Source: Alkalicoccus urumqiensis
GTDB taxonomy: Bacteria; Bacillota; Bacilli; Bacillales; Salisediminibacteriaceae
NCBI RefSeq assembly: GCF_002993335.1
Contig: NZ_PVNS01000005.1
Location: 1 to 64,000, forward strand
DNA length: 64,000 nucleotides
Direction: 5' to 3'
The notes under the pieces are model-generated. The model saw only the letters and a list, made by a program, of their open reading frames with translations, searched no databases and had not been told where the DNA came from. The first letter of the stretch is position 1. Each line of letters opens with the position of its first letter. This document shows positions 1 to 8,187 of the stretch, piece by piece. Both the position numbers and the translations under genes were made by a program.

Positions 1-136
1 AGTGTTTGAACTGACAACGCAGCTTTCGCTGCATCAGACGGAATCTGGCTTAGATTCCAAATTGAAATTGAACAAAGAATGTGTCATTCTCTTTCCTTCA
101 CTTTTGTCTTTTGTTTAGTTTTCAAAGGGCTTTTCA
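1..136 (-). other. Probable rRNA operon leader downstream of the tRNA cluster
   Basis: On the minus strand this stretch follows the last tRNA (Ile) and contains CCTTTGAAAACTAAACAAAA (around 111-131). That closely resembles the conserved leader/boxA region that precedes 16S rRNA in Bacillus rrn operons. A short hairpin (GCAGC-GAAA-GCTGC type) lies at about 18-34. No rRNA is inside the window, so the call rests on the leader motif and tRNA context: a 16S gene would be expected just left of position 1. Confidence 0.55.
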
Positions 137-213
137 TGGTGGGCCTGAGTGGACTCGAACCACCGACCTCACGCTTATCAGGCGTGCGCTCTTACCAACT
201 GAGCTACAGGCCC
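137..213 (-). tRNA. tRNA-Ile (GAT)
   Basis: Full cloverleaf on the minus strand with acceptor GGGCCTG/CAGGCCC, D-loop AGCTCAGTTGG, anticodon GAT, T-loop GGTTCGAGTCC and an encoded CCA end. Last tRNA of the ten-gene cluster. Confidence 0.97.
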
Positions 214-232
214 ATTTTTTCCTGCATAAAAA

Positions 233-306
233 TGGAGCGGGTGATGGGAATCGAACCCACGACATCAGCTTGGAAGGCTGAGGTTTTACCACTAAACTAC
301 ACCCGC
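233..306 (-). tRNA. tRNA-Gly (TCC)
   Basis: Cloverleaf with acceptor GCGGGTG/CACCCGC, anticodon TCC, T-loop GGTTCGATTCC and encoded CCA. Confidence 0.97.
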
Positions 307-337
307 ATAGTGAGAACTTATTTAATTAAGCAAGCAA

Positions 338-414
338 TGGTCGGGAAGACAGGATTTGAACCTGCGACCCCTTGGTCCCAAACCAAGTGCTCTACCAAGC
401 TGAGCTACTTCCCG
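338..414 (-). tRNA. tRNA-Pro (TGG)
   Basis: Acceptor CGGGAAG/CTTCCCG, anticodon TGG in a CTTGG/CCAAG stem, T-loop GGTTCAAATCC and encoded CCA. Confidence 0.97.
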
Positions 415-434
415 TTTCACTCATAAAATAAGTA

Positions 435-521
<87 letters not shown>

Positions 522-530
522 AAAAAATAA

Positions 531-615
531 TGGTGCGGGTGAAGGGACTTGAACCCCCACGTCCGAAGACACTAGATCCTAAATCTAGCGCGTCTGCCAA
601 TTCCGCCACACCCGC
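531..615 (-). tRNA. tRNA-Leu (TAG)
   Basis: Class II tRNA with a long variable arm. Acceptor GCGGGTG/CACCCGC, anticodon TAG in a CTAGA/TCTAG stem, encoded CCA. Second leucine isoacceptor in the cluster. Confidence 0.96.
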
Positions 616-654
616 ATGTGTGTAAATGTTGCTATGTTATTCACTTGGTAAAAA

Positions 655-730
655 TGGCGGTCCAGACGGGAATCGAACCCGCGATCTCCTGCGTGACAGG
701 CAGGCATGTTAACCGCTACACCACTGGACC
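655..730 (-). tRNA. tRNA-Asp (GTC)
   Basis: Acceptor GGTCCAG/CTGGACC, anticodon GTC, T-loop GGTTCGATTCC, encoded CCA. Confidence 0.97.
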
Positions 731-741
731 GTATATTCTGA

Positions 742-817
742 TGGTGGAGGATGACGGGCTCGAACCGCCGACCCCCTGCTTGTAAGGCAGATGCTCTCCC
801 AACTGAGCTAATCCTCC
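742..817 (-). tRNA. tRNA-Val (TAC)
   Basis: Acceptor GGAGGAT/ATCCTCC, anticodon TAC in a CTGCC-type stem, T-loop GGTTCGAGCCC, encoded CCA. Confidence 0.97.
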
Positions 818-896
818 AAGGGTCGTTTTGTTACCGACAAGAACTTATTATACTTGAATAACTCTGTGTCGTCAATAACTTTTTTAAGAAAATAAT

Positions 897-971
897 TGGT
901 GACCCGTACGGGATTCGAACCCGTGTTACCGCCGTGAAAGGGCGGTGTCTTAACCACTTGACCAACGGGCC
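897..971 (-). tRNA. tRNA-Glu (TTC)
   Basis: Acceptor GGCCCGT/ACGGGTC with one G-T pair, anticodon TTC in a CCGCC/GGCGG stem, T-loop GGTTCGAATCC, encoded CCA. Confidence 0.97.
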
Positions 972-976
972 ATATC

Positions 977-1067
977 TGGCGGAGAAGGAGGGATTTGAAC
1001 CCTCGCGCCGCTTGCGCGACCTACACCCTTAGCAGGGGCGCCTCTTCAGCCACTTGAGTACTTCTCC
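977..1067 (-). tRNA. tRNA-Ser (GCT)
   Basis: Class II tRNA with a long variable arm. Acceptor GGAGAAG with partner CTTCTCC, anticodon GCT, encoded CCA. Confidence 0.96.
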
Positions 1068-1071
1068 GTGA

Positions 1072-1146
1072 TGGCTCCACAGGTAGGATTCGAACCTACG
1101 ACCCATCGGTTAACAGCCGATTGCTCTACCACTGAGCTACTGTGGA
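1072..1146 (-). tRNA. tRNA-Asn (GTT)
   Basis: Acceptor TCCACAG/CTGTGGA, anticodon GTT in an ATCGG/CCGAT stem, T-loop GGTTCGAATCC, encoded CCA. First gene of the cluster in the direction of transcription. Confidence 0.97.
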
Positions 1147-1194
1147 ATAATGTAAGTAGTTGCTGTGCCGATACGCTCCGTTTCGACAAGAGCT

Positions 1195-1224
1195 ATAATA
1201 CCATGCAGCAAATTATTATGTCAA
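1195..1224 (-). promoter_or_regulatory. Sigma-A promoter of the tRNA (rRNA) operon
   Basis: Minus strand: -35 TTGACA (1219-1224) and -10 TATTAT (1195-1200) with an 18-base spacer, about 50 bases before tRNA-Asn. No other promoter is obvious before the ten tRNAs, so they are probably one transcript. Confidence 0.8.
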
Positions 1225-1284
1225 TATTGTTTCAACTTTTTTTCTATAATTGCTGTCCGGCGTTTCGGCGACTTTTATAATGTA

Positions 1285-1794
1285 TCACAGAGAAGAGAAC
1301 GACGTCAACGACTTTCCTATCTTTTTTTCATCCAATTTCTCCAGGCGACCGCCGCACCTTCCGCACACATACTTATCTGTATTCATTCTACGCCTGCGCG
1401 GGTATTCCTGACTGCAGGAAAGACAGGAATACAAATGGACCGTCCGGCTTTTTCTTCTGGCCCCCGGGAGTGTCTGGCAGTGCCTCGAACCTCCCACCTT
1501 CTGCAGGAGCCTGCGGAAATCGGCATCACGATGCTGGTAGCCCCGGCCCTCCAGATGAAGGTGGTAATGGCAGAGTTCGTGCTTAATAATCCCGATTAAT
1601 TCATCCATTCCGTAATATTCCAGATGTTTCGGGTTGATCTCGATATGATGAGTTTCCAGCGCATAACGGCCACCGGTGGTGCGGAGGCGGTGGTTGAAAA
1701 AGGCTTCATGTTGAAATGCTTTATTAAAATAACGTTCTGACAGCTCTTCTGTCAGTTTCTGCAGTTCGTCATTCCGCAAAGTCCGCCACTCCAT
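1285..1794 (-). CDS. SprT-like zinc-metalloprotease-fold protein (YdcK type)
   Basis: A protein of about 169 residues of the SprT family, related to B. subtilis YdcK. The core carries HELCHYH, an HExxH zinc motif, and the C-terminal part has two CxxC pairs (CLSC and CGRC) forming a probable zinc ribbon. The cellular role of the bacterial members is not well established. The start is uncertain. The ATG at 1794 has only a weak ribosome site, whereas a TTG at 1779 lies nine bases after GGAG and would give 164 residues beginning LRNDELQK. The gene follows tex on the same strand, as in B. subtilis. Confidence 0.85.
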   Translation of the reverse strand: MEWRTLRNDELQKLTEELSERYFNKAFQHEAFFNHRLRTTGGRYALETHHIEINPKHLEYYGMDELIGIIKHELCHYHLHLEGRGYQHRDADFRRLLQKVGGSRHCQTLPGARRKSRTVHLYSCLSCSQEYPRRRRMNTDKYVCGRCGGRLEKLDEKKIGKSLTSFSSL

Positions 1795-1804
1795 CCCGAT
1801 AAGT

Positions 1805-1939
1805 TTATGTCCGTATCTTACCATCTTCCCCCGCTGCTGAAAAGGCTGCTTTCCAAAAATCATAACAGGCCGGATTAAACAGCATTTCAGGATGGTTGTC
1901 CCGGTACTTCTGACGGCTGTCCGAAAGCAGAGGATCCAC
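1805..1939 (-). CDS. Possible small ORF between tex and sprT (cmpA position)
   Basis: A GTG-started frame of 44 codons (VDPLLSDSRQKYRDN...GEDGKIRT) lies between tex and the sprT-like gene on the same strand, preceded by AGAGGCGGG. In B. subtilis the small sporulation gene cmpA sits in this interval. I see no convincing residue match to CmpA, so this may be a different short peptide, a diverged one, or a chance frame. Confidence 0.25.
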   Translation of the reverse strand: MDPLLSDSRQKYRDNHPEMLFNPACYDFWKAAFSAAGEDGKIRT

Positions 1940-2004
1940 CCCGCCTCTGTCCCATCCCGGTACTTCACCGGAAATGTCTGCTGCTTGCGCGGTATGTATC
2001 TGAA

Positions 2005-2047
2005 ATTAAAAAGACTGCGGTGGCCGATTAATGGACCACCGCAGTCT
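2005..2047 (-). terminator. Rho-independent terminator after tex
   Basis: Perfect 12-bp stem AGACTGCGGTGG/CCACCGCAGTCT (2012-2023 with 2036-2047), followed on the minus strand by a T-rich run (CTTTTTAATT). It ends the tex transcript. Confidence 0.85.
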
Positions 2048-2087
2048 GAAATGACCGCTGATTCCTGCTCTTTCTTGTTTACATGAT

Positions 2088-4238
2088 CTATTGGCTTTTT
2101 GGCTGCTTCATCGTCAGCGAAATTCTTCCTTTCGCTGCGTCCACCTGTTCCACCCAGACGGTGACGACATCTCCGACCGAAACGACTTCCATCGGATTTT
2201 TAATAAATCGCTCAGCCATTTTGGACACGTGTACGAGGCCGTCCTGTTTTACACCGATATCGACGAATGCGCCGAAATCGACCACATTCCGTACCGTTCC
2301 TTCGAGTTCCATGCCGCTTTCCAGATCCTCCATATTCAATACGTCCTGCTTTAACAGCGGTTCAGCCACTTCATCACGCGGATCCCGGCCCGGCGTCTGG
2401 ACCGCTTCTAAAATATCCTGAATGGTCGGAAGACCGGTATTGGTTTTCTCCGCGAGCTTCCCGGAATCAACACCTGCTGCCGCTTTTTCCGCTTCAGCAG
2501 ATCCTATCTGCCCGGCGGTCAAGCCCAGCTCACGAAGGACTTCCTCTGCTGCCGCGTAACTTTCGGGGTGCACGGCTGTAGCATCCAGCGGCTGCCGGCC
2601 TTCCGGAATCCGAAGAAAACCGACGGCCTGCTCATACGTCTTCGCTCCGAGTCTTGGAATCTTTTTTAGTTCTGTGCGTTTTGTGAACGGCCCGTTTTCT
2701 TCGCGGTGCTTGACGATATTGCCTGCAACAGCCGAAGATAGACCGGACACATATTGGAGAAGCGCCTGCGAAGCTGTATTCACATTAACGCCGACGCGGT
2801 TCACGACCGTTTCAACGACAAACTGAAGGCTCCCGGCGAGCTTTGTCTGACTCACATCATGCTGATACTGACCGACCCCGACGGACTGCGGGTCAATTTT
2901 GACCAGTTCAGCCAGCGGATCCTGCAGACGTCTCGCAATAGAAACCGCACTCCGCTCTTCCACTTTTAACTCAGGAAATTCGGCTTTTGCCGCTTTGGAA
3001 GCAGAATATACACTCGCTCCAGCTTCATTGACAATGACAAAATAGACGCTGCCATCCGTTTCTTTCATTACATCGGCAATAAACTGCTCCGTTTCACGGG
3101 AGGCCGTGCCGTTGCCGATGGCTATCATCGTAATCTGATGACGCTTAATCCAGTCGAGCACTGTCTTCTTTGATTTTTCCACTTCATTCCTCGGCGGCGT
3201 CGGGAAAATAACGCCCGCTTCCAGAAACTTTCCGTTCGGGTCCACCGCTGCGAGTTTACATCCGGTCCGGTACGCAGGGTCCACGCCGAGAACCGCTCTT
3301 CCGCGGAGCGGCGGCTGCAGGAGCAGCTGACGGAGATTCTGTGAGAATACATCAATGGCATGATTCTCTGCTTTTTCTGTAAGTTCATTGCGGATATCGC
3401 GCTCGACAGCTGGATATATCAGACGCTTTCTCGCATCCTCCAGCGCACGGATCACTTCATTGGAAGCCTCTGTCCCCGGATACGTGATCCATTTCTTCTC
3501 CATAAACCGCTTCACACTCTCTTCCGGCGGTTCCACTTTTACACGAAGAATTTCTTCTTTTTCCCCACGGTTCACCGCGAGCGTCCGGTGCGGCACCATC
3601 CGCTTTACAGACTCACGGAACTCGTAGTACAGCGCGAAAACTTCTTTCTCATCCTCCGCTTTTGCCTTTTTCTCTGCCATAAGCACGCCGTCATTCCAGA
3701 CAGCCCGCCGGATCCAGCTTCGCGCCTCCGGATCATCCGCTGCCTGTTCCGCAATTATATCCAGCGCCCCCTGAAGTGCGTCTTCCGCTGAAAGGTCTTC
3801 GGTCACGTAGGATTCCGCCTCTTTCAGCGGGCGGATCTTTTCTGAGCCCTCAGCCAGAAGCGCAGCAAGTGGTTCCAGGCCACGCTCTTTTGCTTTAACA
3901 GCGCGCGTCTTCCGCTTCTGCTTAAACGGCCGGTACAAATCCTCCACGGTCTGCAGCCGCTCGGCTTCCTTCACCCGGCTCTCCAGCTCCTCTGTCAGCT
4001 TCCCCTGCTCCTCCACTAACCGGAGCACTTCTTCTTTCCGTTTCTCCAGGGACTGGATATACTGCCACTGCTCCAGGACCGCACGAATCTCTTCCTCATC
4101 AAGTCCGCCGGTCTGCTCCTTCCTGTACCGGGCAATAAACGGAACCGTATTGCCCTCCTCGGAAAGCGAAATGACCTGTTCCACCGACTTCGCCCGTATT
4201 TCCTGAGCCTTCGCAATCTGCTCTACTGCTGCTGTCAT
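2088..4238 (-). CDS. tex: Tex family RNA-binding transcription accessory protein
   Basis: A 716-residue Tex protein (B. subtilis YdcI class), normal length for the family. In order it shows the helical Tex N-terminal region (GNTVPFIARYRKE, about 30-42), a YqgF/RNase H-like domain (VLGVDPAYRTGCKLAAVD, about 320-340), helix-hairpin-helix repeats (SGLSSAVAGNIVKHR and IPRLGAKTYEQ, about 490-545), and a C-terminal S1 domain (about 640-712, GTVRNVVDFGAFVDIG). Tex proteins bind nucleic acid and influence transcription and RNA handling. The ATG is preceded by AGGAGG at ideal distance. A terminator follows, so it is probably transcribed alone. Confidence 0.95.
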   Translation of the reverse strand: MTAAVEQIAKAQEIRAKSVEQVISLSEEGNTVPFIARYRKEQTGGLDEEEIRAVLEQWQYIQSLEKRKEEVLRLVEEQGKLTEELESRVKEAERLQTVEDLYRPFKQKRKTRAVKAKERGLEPLAALLAEGSEKIRPLKEAESYVTEDLSAEDALQGALDIIAEQAADDPEARSWIRRAVWNDGVLMAEKKAKAEDEKEVFALYYEFRESVKRMVPHRTLAVNRGEKEEILRVKVEPPEESVKRFMEKKWITYPGTEASNEVIRALEDARKRLIYPAVERDIRNELTEKAENHAIDVFSQNLRQLLLQPPLRGRAVLGVDPAYRTGCKLAAVDPNGKFLEAGVIFPTPPRNEVEKSKKTVLDWIKRHQITMIAIGNGTASRETEQFIADVMKETDGSVYFVIVNEAGASVYSASKAAKAEFPELKVEERSAVSIARRLQDPLAELVKIDPQSVGVGQYQHDVSQTKLAGSLQFVVETVVNRVGVNVNTASQALLQYVSGLSSAVAGNIVKHREENGPFTKRTELKKIPRLGAKTYEQAVGFLRIPEGRQPLDATAVHPESYAAAEEVLRELGLTAGQIGSAEAEKAAAGVDSGKLAEKTNTGLPTIQDILEAVQTPGRDPRDEVAEPLLKQDVLNMEDLESGMELEGTVRNVVDFGAFVDIGVKQDGLVHVSKMAERFIKNPMEVVSVGDVVTVWVEQVDAAKGRISLTMKQPKSQ

Positions 4239-4411
4239 ATGTATCCTCCTCCTATGCCCTCTCAGTATAACGTTTCAGCCGCACAAAAATACAGCGGCTT
4301 TCGATAGATCTCCATGCCCGGATAAACACCACGCTTCTACCGGCAGCCGCCCTCCATTAGAGAGTGAGCACCCGACTCACTGAACTGCGCCGCATTTGCA
4401 GCTGGATATCC

Positions 4412-4447
4412 ATAAAAAAACTGCCAGACAGCGGATGCCTGACAGTT
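4412..4447 (-). terminator. Terminator of the sigB operon
   Basis: Minus strand: AACTGTCAGGCA pairs with TGTCTGGCAGTT (12 pairs including G-T), followed by TTTTTTTAT. It lies just after the rsbX stop codon. Confidence 0.85.
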
Positions 4448-4452
4448 CCCTA

Positions 4453-5097
4453 TTATTGCTGTTCCTGATCCTGCTCTTCTTTCTCTTTGGAAGAAAGAAC
4501 AAGCCGACCGACCATAAACGTCGCATCATCATCAATGTGATTAATTTCCCGGCTGATCCGGAGCATAATTTCCTCCGGTGATTCGTGGATCGAAAACAGC
4601 TGCCGGTGCAGCGGGTTTTTCGCAAACCCGTCCGAATACATAGAAAAATACGTATTCTTCGGAAACTCCCAATTCTGGCGGACCGGCCGCTGCGGGCGGC
4701 CGGAAAGATACCCGCGCTTGGGAACCGGACGGACAACATTTCCGTCCGGATAATGAAGGTGCAGCGTAATATTCCCGACATTCATGTATTCACACTGCTC
4801 CTCCTCCGGATAAATCCGGAGAATCGATACGACGGCACCGCGCGTGCCGGACATCGCATCGTTAATTCGGTGAAACAGCTGTTCCAGTGGAAGCGATGCT
4901 TCCTCTTTCACAAGCGTCATCGCAATGGATGCTGCCTCCATTGCTTCTTCACCGCTCCCGAGCCCGTCTGCCATGGCGCATGTAATACTGCCATTTTCTG
5001 CAGTAGCAAAATAATCATCTCCCGAGCACCAGTTACCGCCTTTTGCGGTATGGAACACGCTGACATCAGCTTTGCCGAGGTGCAGATGCTCCATCAT
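4453..5097 (-). CDS. rsbX: Phosphoserine phosphatase RsbX
   Basis: A 214-residue PP2C-family phosphatase, last gene of the sigB operon. GDDYFATAENG and MADGLGSGEEA carry the metal-binding aspartates, and a second Asp pair occurs in HIDDDATFMV. In B. subtilis RsbX removes phosphate from RsbS and RsbR and so resets the stressosome after stress. The first of two adjacent ATG codons is nine bases after GGAGG that overlaps the end of sigB. Only one base separates it from the sigB stop, which suggests translational coupling. Its product would act upstream in the cascade although the gene is last, which would give negative feedback. Confidence 0.95.
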   Translation of the reverse strand: MMEHLHLGKADVSVFHTAKGGNWCSGDDYFATAENGSITCAMADGLGSGEEAMEAASIAMTLVKEEASLPLEQLFHRINDAMSGTRGAVVSILRIYPEEEQCEYMNVGNITLHLHYPDGNVVRPVPKRGYLSGRPQRPVRQNWEFPKNTYFSMYSDGFAKNPLHRQLFSIHESPEEIMLRISREINHIDDDATFMVGRLVLSSKEKEEQDQEQQ

Positions 5098-5098
5098 G

Positions 5099-5896
5099 TT
5101 AGAATGCCTCCGTCGGCTCGATTCGAATAGACTCCCTCAGTTTCTGAAGGGCGCGGCGCTGGAGACGGGAAACATGCATCTGGGAAATGCCTAATTTTTC
5201 GCCGGTTTCTTTTTGGCTCATGTTATCAAAATAGGTGAGCTGCAGAATCTGCTTCTCACGTTCTGTAAGTACGGTAAACGCTTTTTCCAGAAGAAGCTGC
5301 TGATCCGTTTTCTCATAGCCGCCCTCATCCTGGCCGACAAGATCGAGAAGCGTGACAGCACTGCCTTCATCATCTGCTTCAATGGACCGGTCAACGGACA
5401 ATGCCTGATAGCTCTTGCCCATTTCCATCGTTTCCAGAACTTCTTCTTCTGAAACGCCGAGATGATCGGCAATTTCCTGAACACCCGGAGAGCGCTGCAG
5501 AGACGTCGTAAGCTCTTCGACGGCACTTTTAATTTTTGGACCAAGCTCTTTGATACGGCGCGGCACATGTACGCTCCACGTTTTATCCCGGATGAAACGC
5601 TTGATTTCACCAACAATCGTCGGAACAGCAAACGACTCGAAGCTCCGGCCGTAAGTAGGATCAAAGCGGCGGAGAGCTGCAAGCAGGCCGATCATGCCCA
5701 CCTGAATCAGATCCTCGTCGTGGCGCTGACCGCGTGAAAATTTCCGGGCCAGTGCATGAACGAGACTCTCAAATTCAAGAACAAGTTCCGTCTGCAGGCT
5801 CTCGTCGCCGGTTTCCTGAAACTCAGCTATTTTATCCAGAAGCTCCTGCTTCGGCTGGTTATTGTTTTGGTGATTCTTCTGCGGCTGGCTCGACAT
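5099..5896 (-). CDS. sigB: RNA polymerase general stress sigma factor SigB
   Basis: A sigma-70 group 3 factor of 265 residues. Region 2 is DEDLIQVGMIGLLAALRRFDP. Region 3 follows (VPRRIKELGPKIKSAVEEL). Region 4 ends with the helix-turn-helix SQKETGEKLGISQMHVSRLQ. The ATG at 5896 is preferred over an upstream ATG at 5911 because GAGGTGG lies six bases before it. This start lies inside rsbW, overlapping it by 38 bases. SigB would be held by RsbW until RsbV is dephosphorylated. Candidate target promoters in this window precede rsbV, katE and perhaps the BCCT gene. Confidence 0.97.
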   Translation of the reverse strand: MSSQPQKNHQNNNQPKQELLDKIAEFQETGDESLQTELVLEFESLVHALARKFSRGQRHDEDLIQVGMIGLLAALRRFDPTYGRSFESFAVPTIVGEIKRFIRDKTWSVHVPRRIKELGPKIKSAVEELTTSLQRSPGVQEIADHLGVSEEEVLETMEMGKSYQALSVDRSIEADDEGSAVTLLDLVGQDEGGYEKTDQQLLLEKAFTVLTEREKQILQLTYFDNMSQKETGEKLGISQMHVSRLQRRALQKLRESIRIEPTEAF

Positions 5897-6347
5897 GGGC
5901 TTCCACCTCATCTCTCTGCAGGAATTTCGTCATTGTAATGATGACACCTGCTTCTCCCTGGATAGTCACCTCATCCATCAAAGTTTCAATAAGGAAAAGC
6001 CCAAGCCCTCCTTCCTTCAAGTCCTCCACCGGTTCGTCCTTGGATACAGGTCCGCGGTTTTTAAGCGTATCCACATCCACCGCTCCGCCGTGATCTGCAA
6101 CCATCAGCTCCAGGTGGTCTTCGTGGACCGTGAAAGCTACGTGCATCGTGTTGTCTTCAGAATCCTGGGCGTAGGCATGATTGACAACGTTCGTACACGC
6201 TTCCGCAATCGCAATCTTGATGTCTTCAATGTCATCATAGGAGTAGCCGAGTCTGTTTGCCACACCGGATACAGTCAGCCGGACGACACCTACATATTCC
6301 GGTCTGGCAGGAACTTTCATCTCAATAACTTCAGATGACTGGTTCAT
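5859..6347 (-). CDS. rsbW: Anti-sigma-B factor, serine kinase RsbW
   Basis: A 162-residue GHKL-fold kinase. The N box EACTNVVNHA (about 49-58), the adenine-binding VADHGGAVD (Asp85) and the GGLGLFLI glycine box are all intact. RsbW binds SigB and phosphorylates RsbV on serine, so it decides whether SigB is free. It lies between rsbV (three bases apart) and sigB (overlapping), the conserved partner-switch order. The C-terminal tail is Glu/Ala rich. Confidence 0.97.
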   Translation of the reverse strand: MNQSSEVIEMKVPARPEYVGVVRLTVSGVANRLGYSYDDIEDIKIAIAEACTNVVNHAYAQDSEDNTMHVAFTVHEDHLELMVADHGGAVDVDTLKNRGPVSKDEPVEDLKEGGLGLFLIETLMDEVTIQGEAGVIITMTKFLQRDEVEAHVEPAAEESPKQ

Positions 6348-6350
6348 ACT

Positions 6351-6680
6351 TCAGGCCTCCTCTCTTCGTGCTGAATCAATTTGAATAACTTCGTGAAGAC
6401 CGGTAATTTCAAACAGACGGCGTACACGGTCATTCAATCCTGTAAGTACGAGGCTGCTTCCGGATTTTTCGGCTGTTTTCAACGCACCGATAAAAATGCC
6501 GAGTCCGGTACTGTCGATATAATCAACACCTGCGAGATCCACAACGAGACGGTTGTTTTCTTCCTCTGCAAGCGGCGTAATCGTCTCTTTCAGCTTGGAA
6601 GCTGTATATACGTCTACTTCTCCATTAACAAAAGCTACTGTTTCCTGTTCATGTTCATGAACCTGGATATCTAAATTCAT
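6351..6680 (-). CDS. rsbV: Anti-anti-sigma factor RsbV
   Basis: A 109-residue STAS-domain protein with the phosphoacceptor site YIDSTGLG (Ser57). Unphosphorylated RsbV binds RsbW and releases SigB. The ATG at 6680 was chosen because AGGAGGG lies seven bases before it; the longer frame from 6704 has no such site. A sigma-B promoter directly upstream should make rsbV-rsbW-sigB-rsbX self-amplifying. Confidence 0.97.
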   Translation of the reverse strand: MNLDIQVHEHEQETVAFVNGEVDVYTASKLKETITPLAEEENNRLVVDLAGVDYIDSTGLGIFIGALKTAEKSGSSLVLTGLNDRVRRLFEITGLHEVIQIDSARREEA

Positions 6681-6726
6681 GCTTTCCCTCCTACTATTCT
6701 TCAATCGAGTGAGTATCTTGAAGCCT

Positions 6727-6751
6727 ATTCCCTCTGATAAGAAACTTAAAC
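6727..6751 (-). promoter_or_regulatory. Sigma-B promoter for rsbVW-sigB-rsbX
   Basis: Minus strand GTTTAA (6746-6751), 13-base spacer, GGGAAT (6727-6732), close to the sigma-B consensus GTTTAA-N12-15-GGGWAW. The TAA of the -35 hexamer is also the stop codon of rsbU. It matches in position the autoregulatory sigma-B promoter known in B. subtilis. Confidence 0.88.
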
Positions 6752-7759
6752 CTCTCTTCGGAGAAGCATGAGTGTGAAATCATCACGCAGCTGAAACTCC
6801 TGTGCCTTTTCGAGTTCCTGGAAAATTTCATCGACGATCTCCTGCGCGGAAAGATGGAGACGCTCACGGATCATATCAGTAATCTGCTCCCGCTCAATAA
6901 ATTCACCGTCCACACGGCTTTCCGTTACACCATCCGACAGGAAAACGACGAAATCGCCAGGGGAAAGTTCAAAGGACTGTTCCTTGTAGGCAACCCGGGG
7001 GAAGACACCGAGAACAAGCCCTTTTTCCTCCAGCGTTTCAAACGTATCCGTGGATGCATGATAAAAAAAGCCGGGCTCGTGACCGGCACTGGCAAAATAA
7101 AAATGATGCTTGTCCGGGTGATACACACCGTACATCATCGTGATAAACATATCTTCATCTATGTTACGCTCCACAACCCGGTTCAGACTCTCCAGTACGA
7201 ACCCCGGCTGCATTTGATTGTTTGTCAGTGTGTCCATCGCATATTTAATCATCGACATCGACATTGCTGCGGGCACACCTTTCCCGATAACATCGGCGAC
7301 CGCAATAGCCAGATTGCCATGCTCATCAAGATCATAGTGGTAGTAGTCGCCGCTCATCTTCCCGGCAGGGACACTGACGACGCCGAAATCGACCCCATCC
7401 AGGTCGATCCGCCGTTCCGGAAGAAGCGTCCGCTGCATCTCCGCAGCCACATTCAGCTCGGATTCAAGCTCCTGCTGACGGTCTCTGAGACTCTGATGCT
7501 CCCGGTAGGCAAGCCCATAGCCGATCATGACTTCCACGAGAAGGTCAAACGAATCTTTAACCTCCTCCGGCAGGTCATGTGCAATATCCTGAAAAACGGA
7601 AAGGTGAAGACTTACAGTTTCTTCAGGCGACATATCCTGTTCCATCATCTGCTTGCTGAACTGCTGTGCGTGGTATAGTGCATGTTCGCTCTTGTCTTCG
7701 AGATAGCTCGTCAGCATATCACGATAGAGCTGATACATAGAAACCTGCATATCCTCCAA
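6746..7759 (-). CDS. rsbU: Phosphoserine phosphatase RsbU
   Basis: A 337-residue environmental-stress phosphatase. An N-terminal four-helix region (about 1-85) would bind RsbT. A linker (about 90-115) leads to a SpoIIE-type PP2C domain with VPAGKMSGDYYHY, ADVIGKGVPAAM and LSDGVTES. It dephosphorylates RsbV-P when activated by RsbT. The chosen TTG start has GGAGG nine bases upstream; an ATG three codons later sits too close to its own GGAGG. Confidence 0.95.
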   Translation of the reverse strand: MEDMQVSMYQLYRDMLTSYLEDKSEHALYHAQQFSKQMMEQDMSPEETVSLHLSVFQDIAHDLPEEVKDSFDLLVEVMIGYGLAYREHQSLRDRQQELESELNVAAEMQRTLLPERRIDLDGVDFGVVSVPAGKMSGDYYHYDLDEHGNLAIAVADVIGKGVPAAMSMSMIKYAMDTLTNNQMQPGFVLESLNRVVERNIDEDMFITMMYGVYHPDKHHFYFASAGHEPGFFYHASTDTFETLEEKGLVLGVFPRVAYKEQSFELSPGDFVVFLSDGVTESRVDGEFIEREQITDMIRERLHLSAQEIVDEIFQELEKAQEFQLRDDFTLMLLRREV

Positions 7760-7782
7760 CCGGCCCTTCCTCCTTTTTCAGA

Positions 7783-8184
7783 TTATCGGAGCCATTTTAC
7801 TGCAGTAATGACAGTCCCGCTATCGAGCTCCGAATCAATATCAAATTCATCCATCAGCCGTTTTACGCCGGGAAGTCCGGCGCCCAGTCCACCCGATGTG
7901 GTAAATCCATCTTCCATGACCCGGCGGACATCCCGGATTCCGGGCCCCTCGTCCGAGGCAATGATCTTCATTCCCCGCTTATTCGAATCCGCTACTTCCT
8001 CAATTTTAATCTGACCTTGATTGGCATACAGGTAAATATTACGCGCAAGCTCAGAAATGGCTGTAGTTATTCTTGCCTGATCGACAGAACCGAACCCGAT
8101 CTCTCTAGCCAGTTTGCGGCCGGCCTGACGGGCTGCGACAATTCCCCATTCACTGTTAATGTCGACGTGGGTTTGAACTTGCAT
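7783..8184 (-). CDS. rsbT: Serine/threonine kinase and switch protein RsbT
   Basis: A 133-residue GHKL-fold kinase with N box ELARNIYLYA, SDEGPGI for adenine binding and the glycine-rich GGLGAGLPG. RsbT phosphorylates RsbR and RsbS in the stressosome, is released on stress, and then activates RsbU. It lies between rsbS and rsbU with three and 23 bases between genes. Confidence 0.97.
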   Translation of the reverse strand: MQVQTHVDINSEWGIVAARQAGRKLAREIGFGSVDQARITTAISELARNIYLYANQGQIKIEEVADSNKRGMKIIASDEGPGIRDVRRVMEDGFTTSGGLGAGLPGVKRLMDEFDIDSELDSGTVITAVKWLR

Positions 8185-8187
8185 ATT

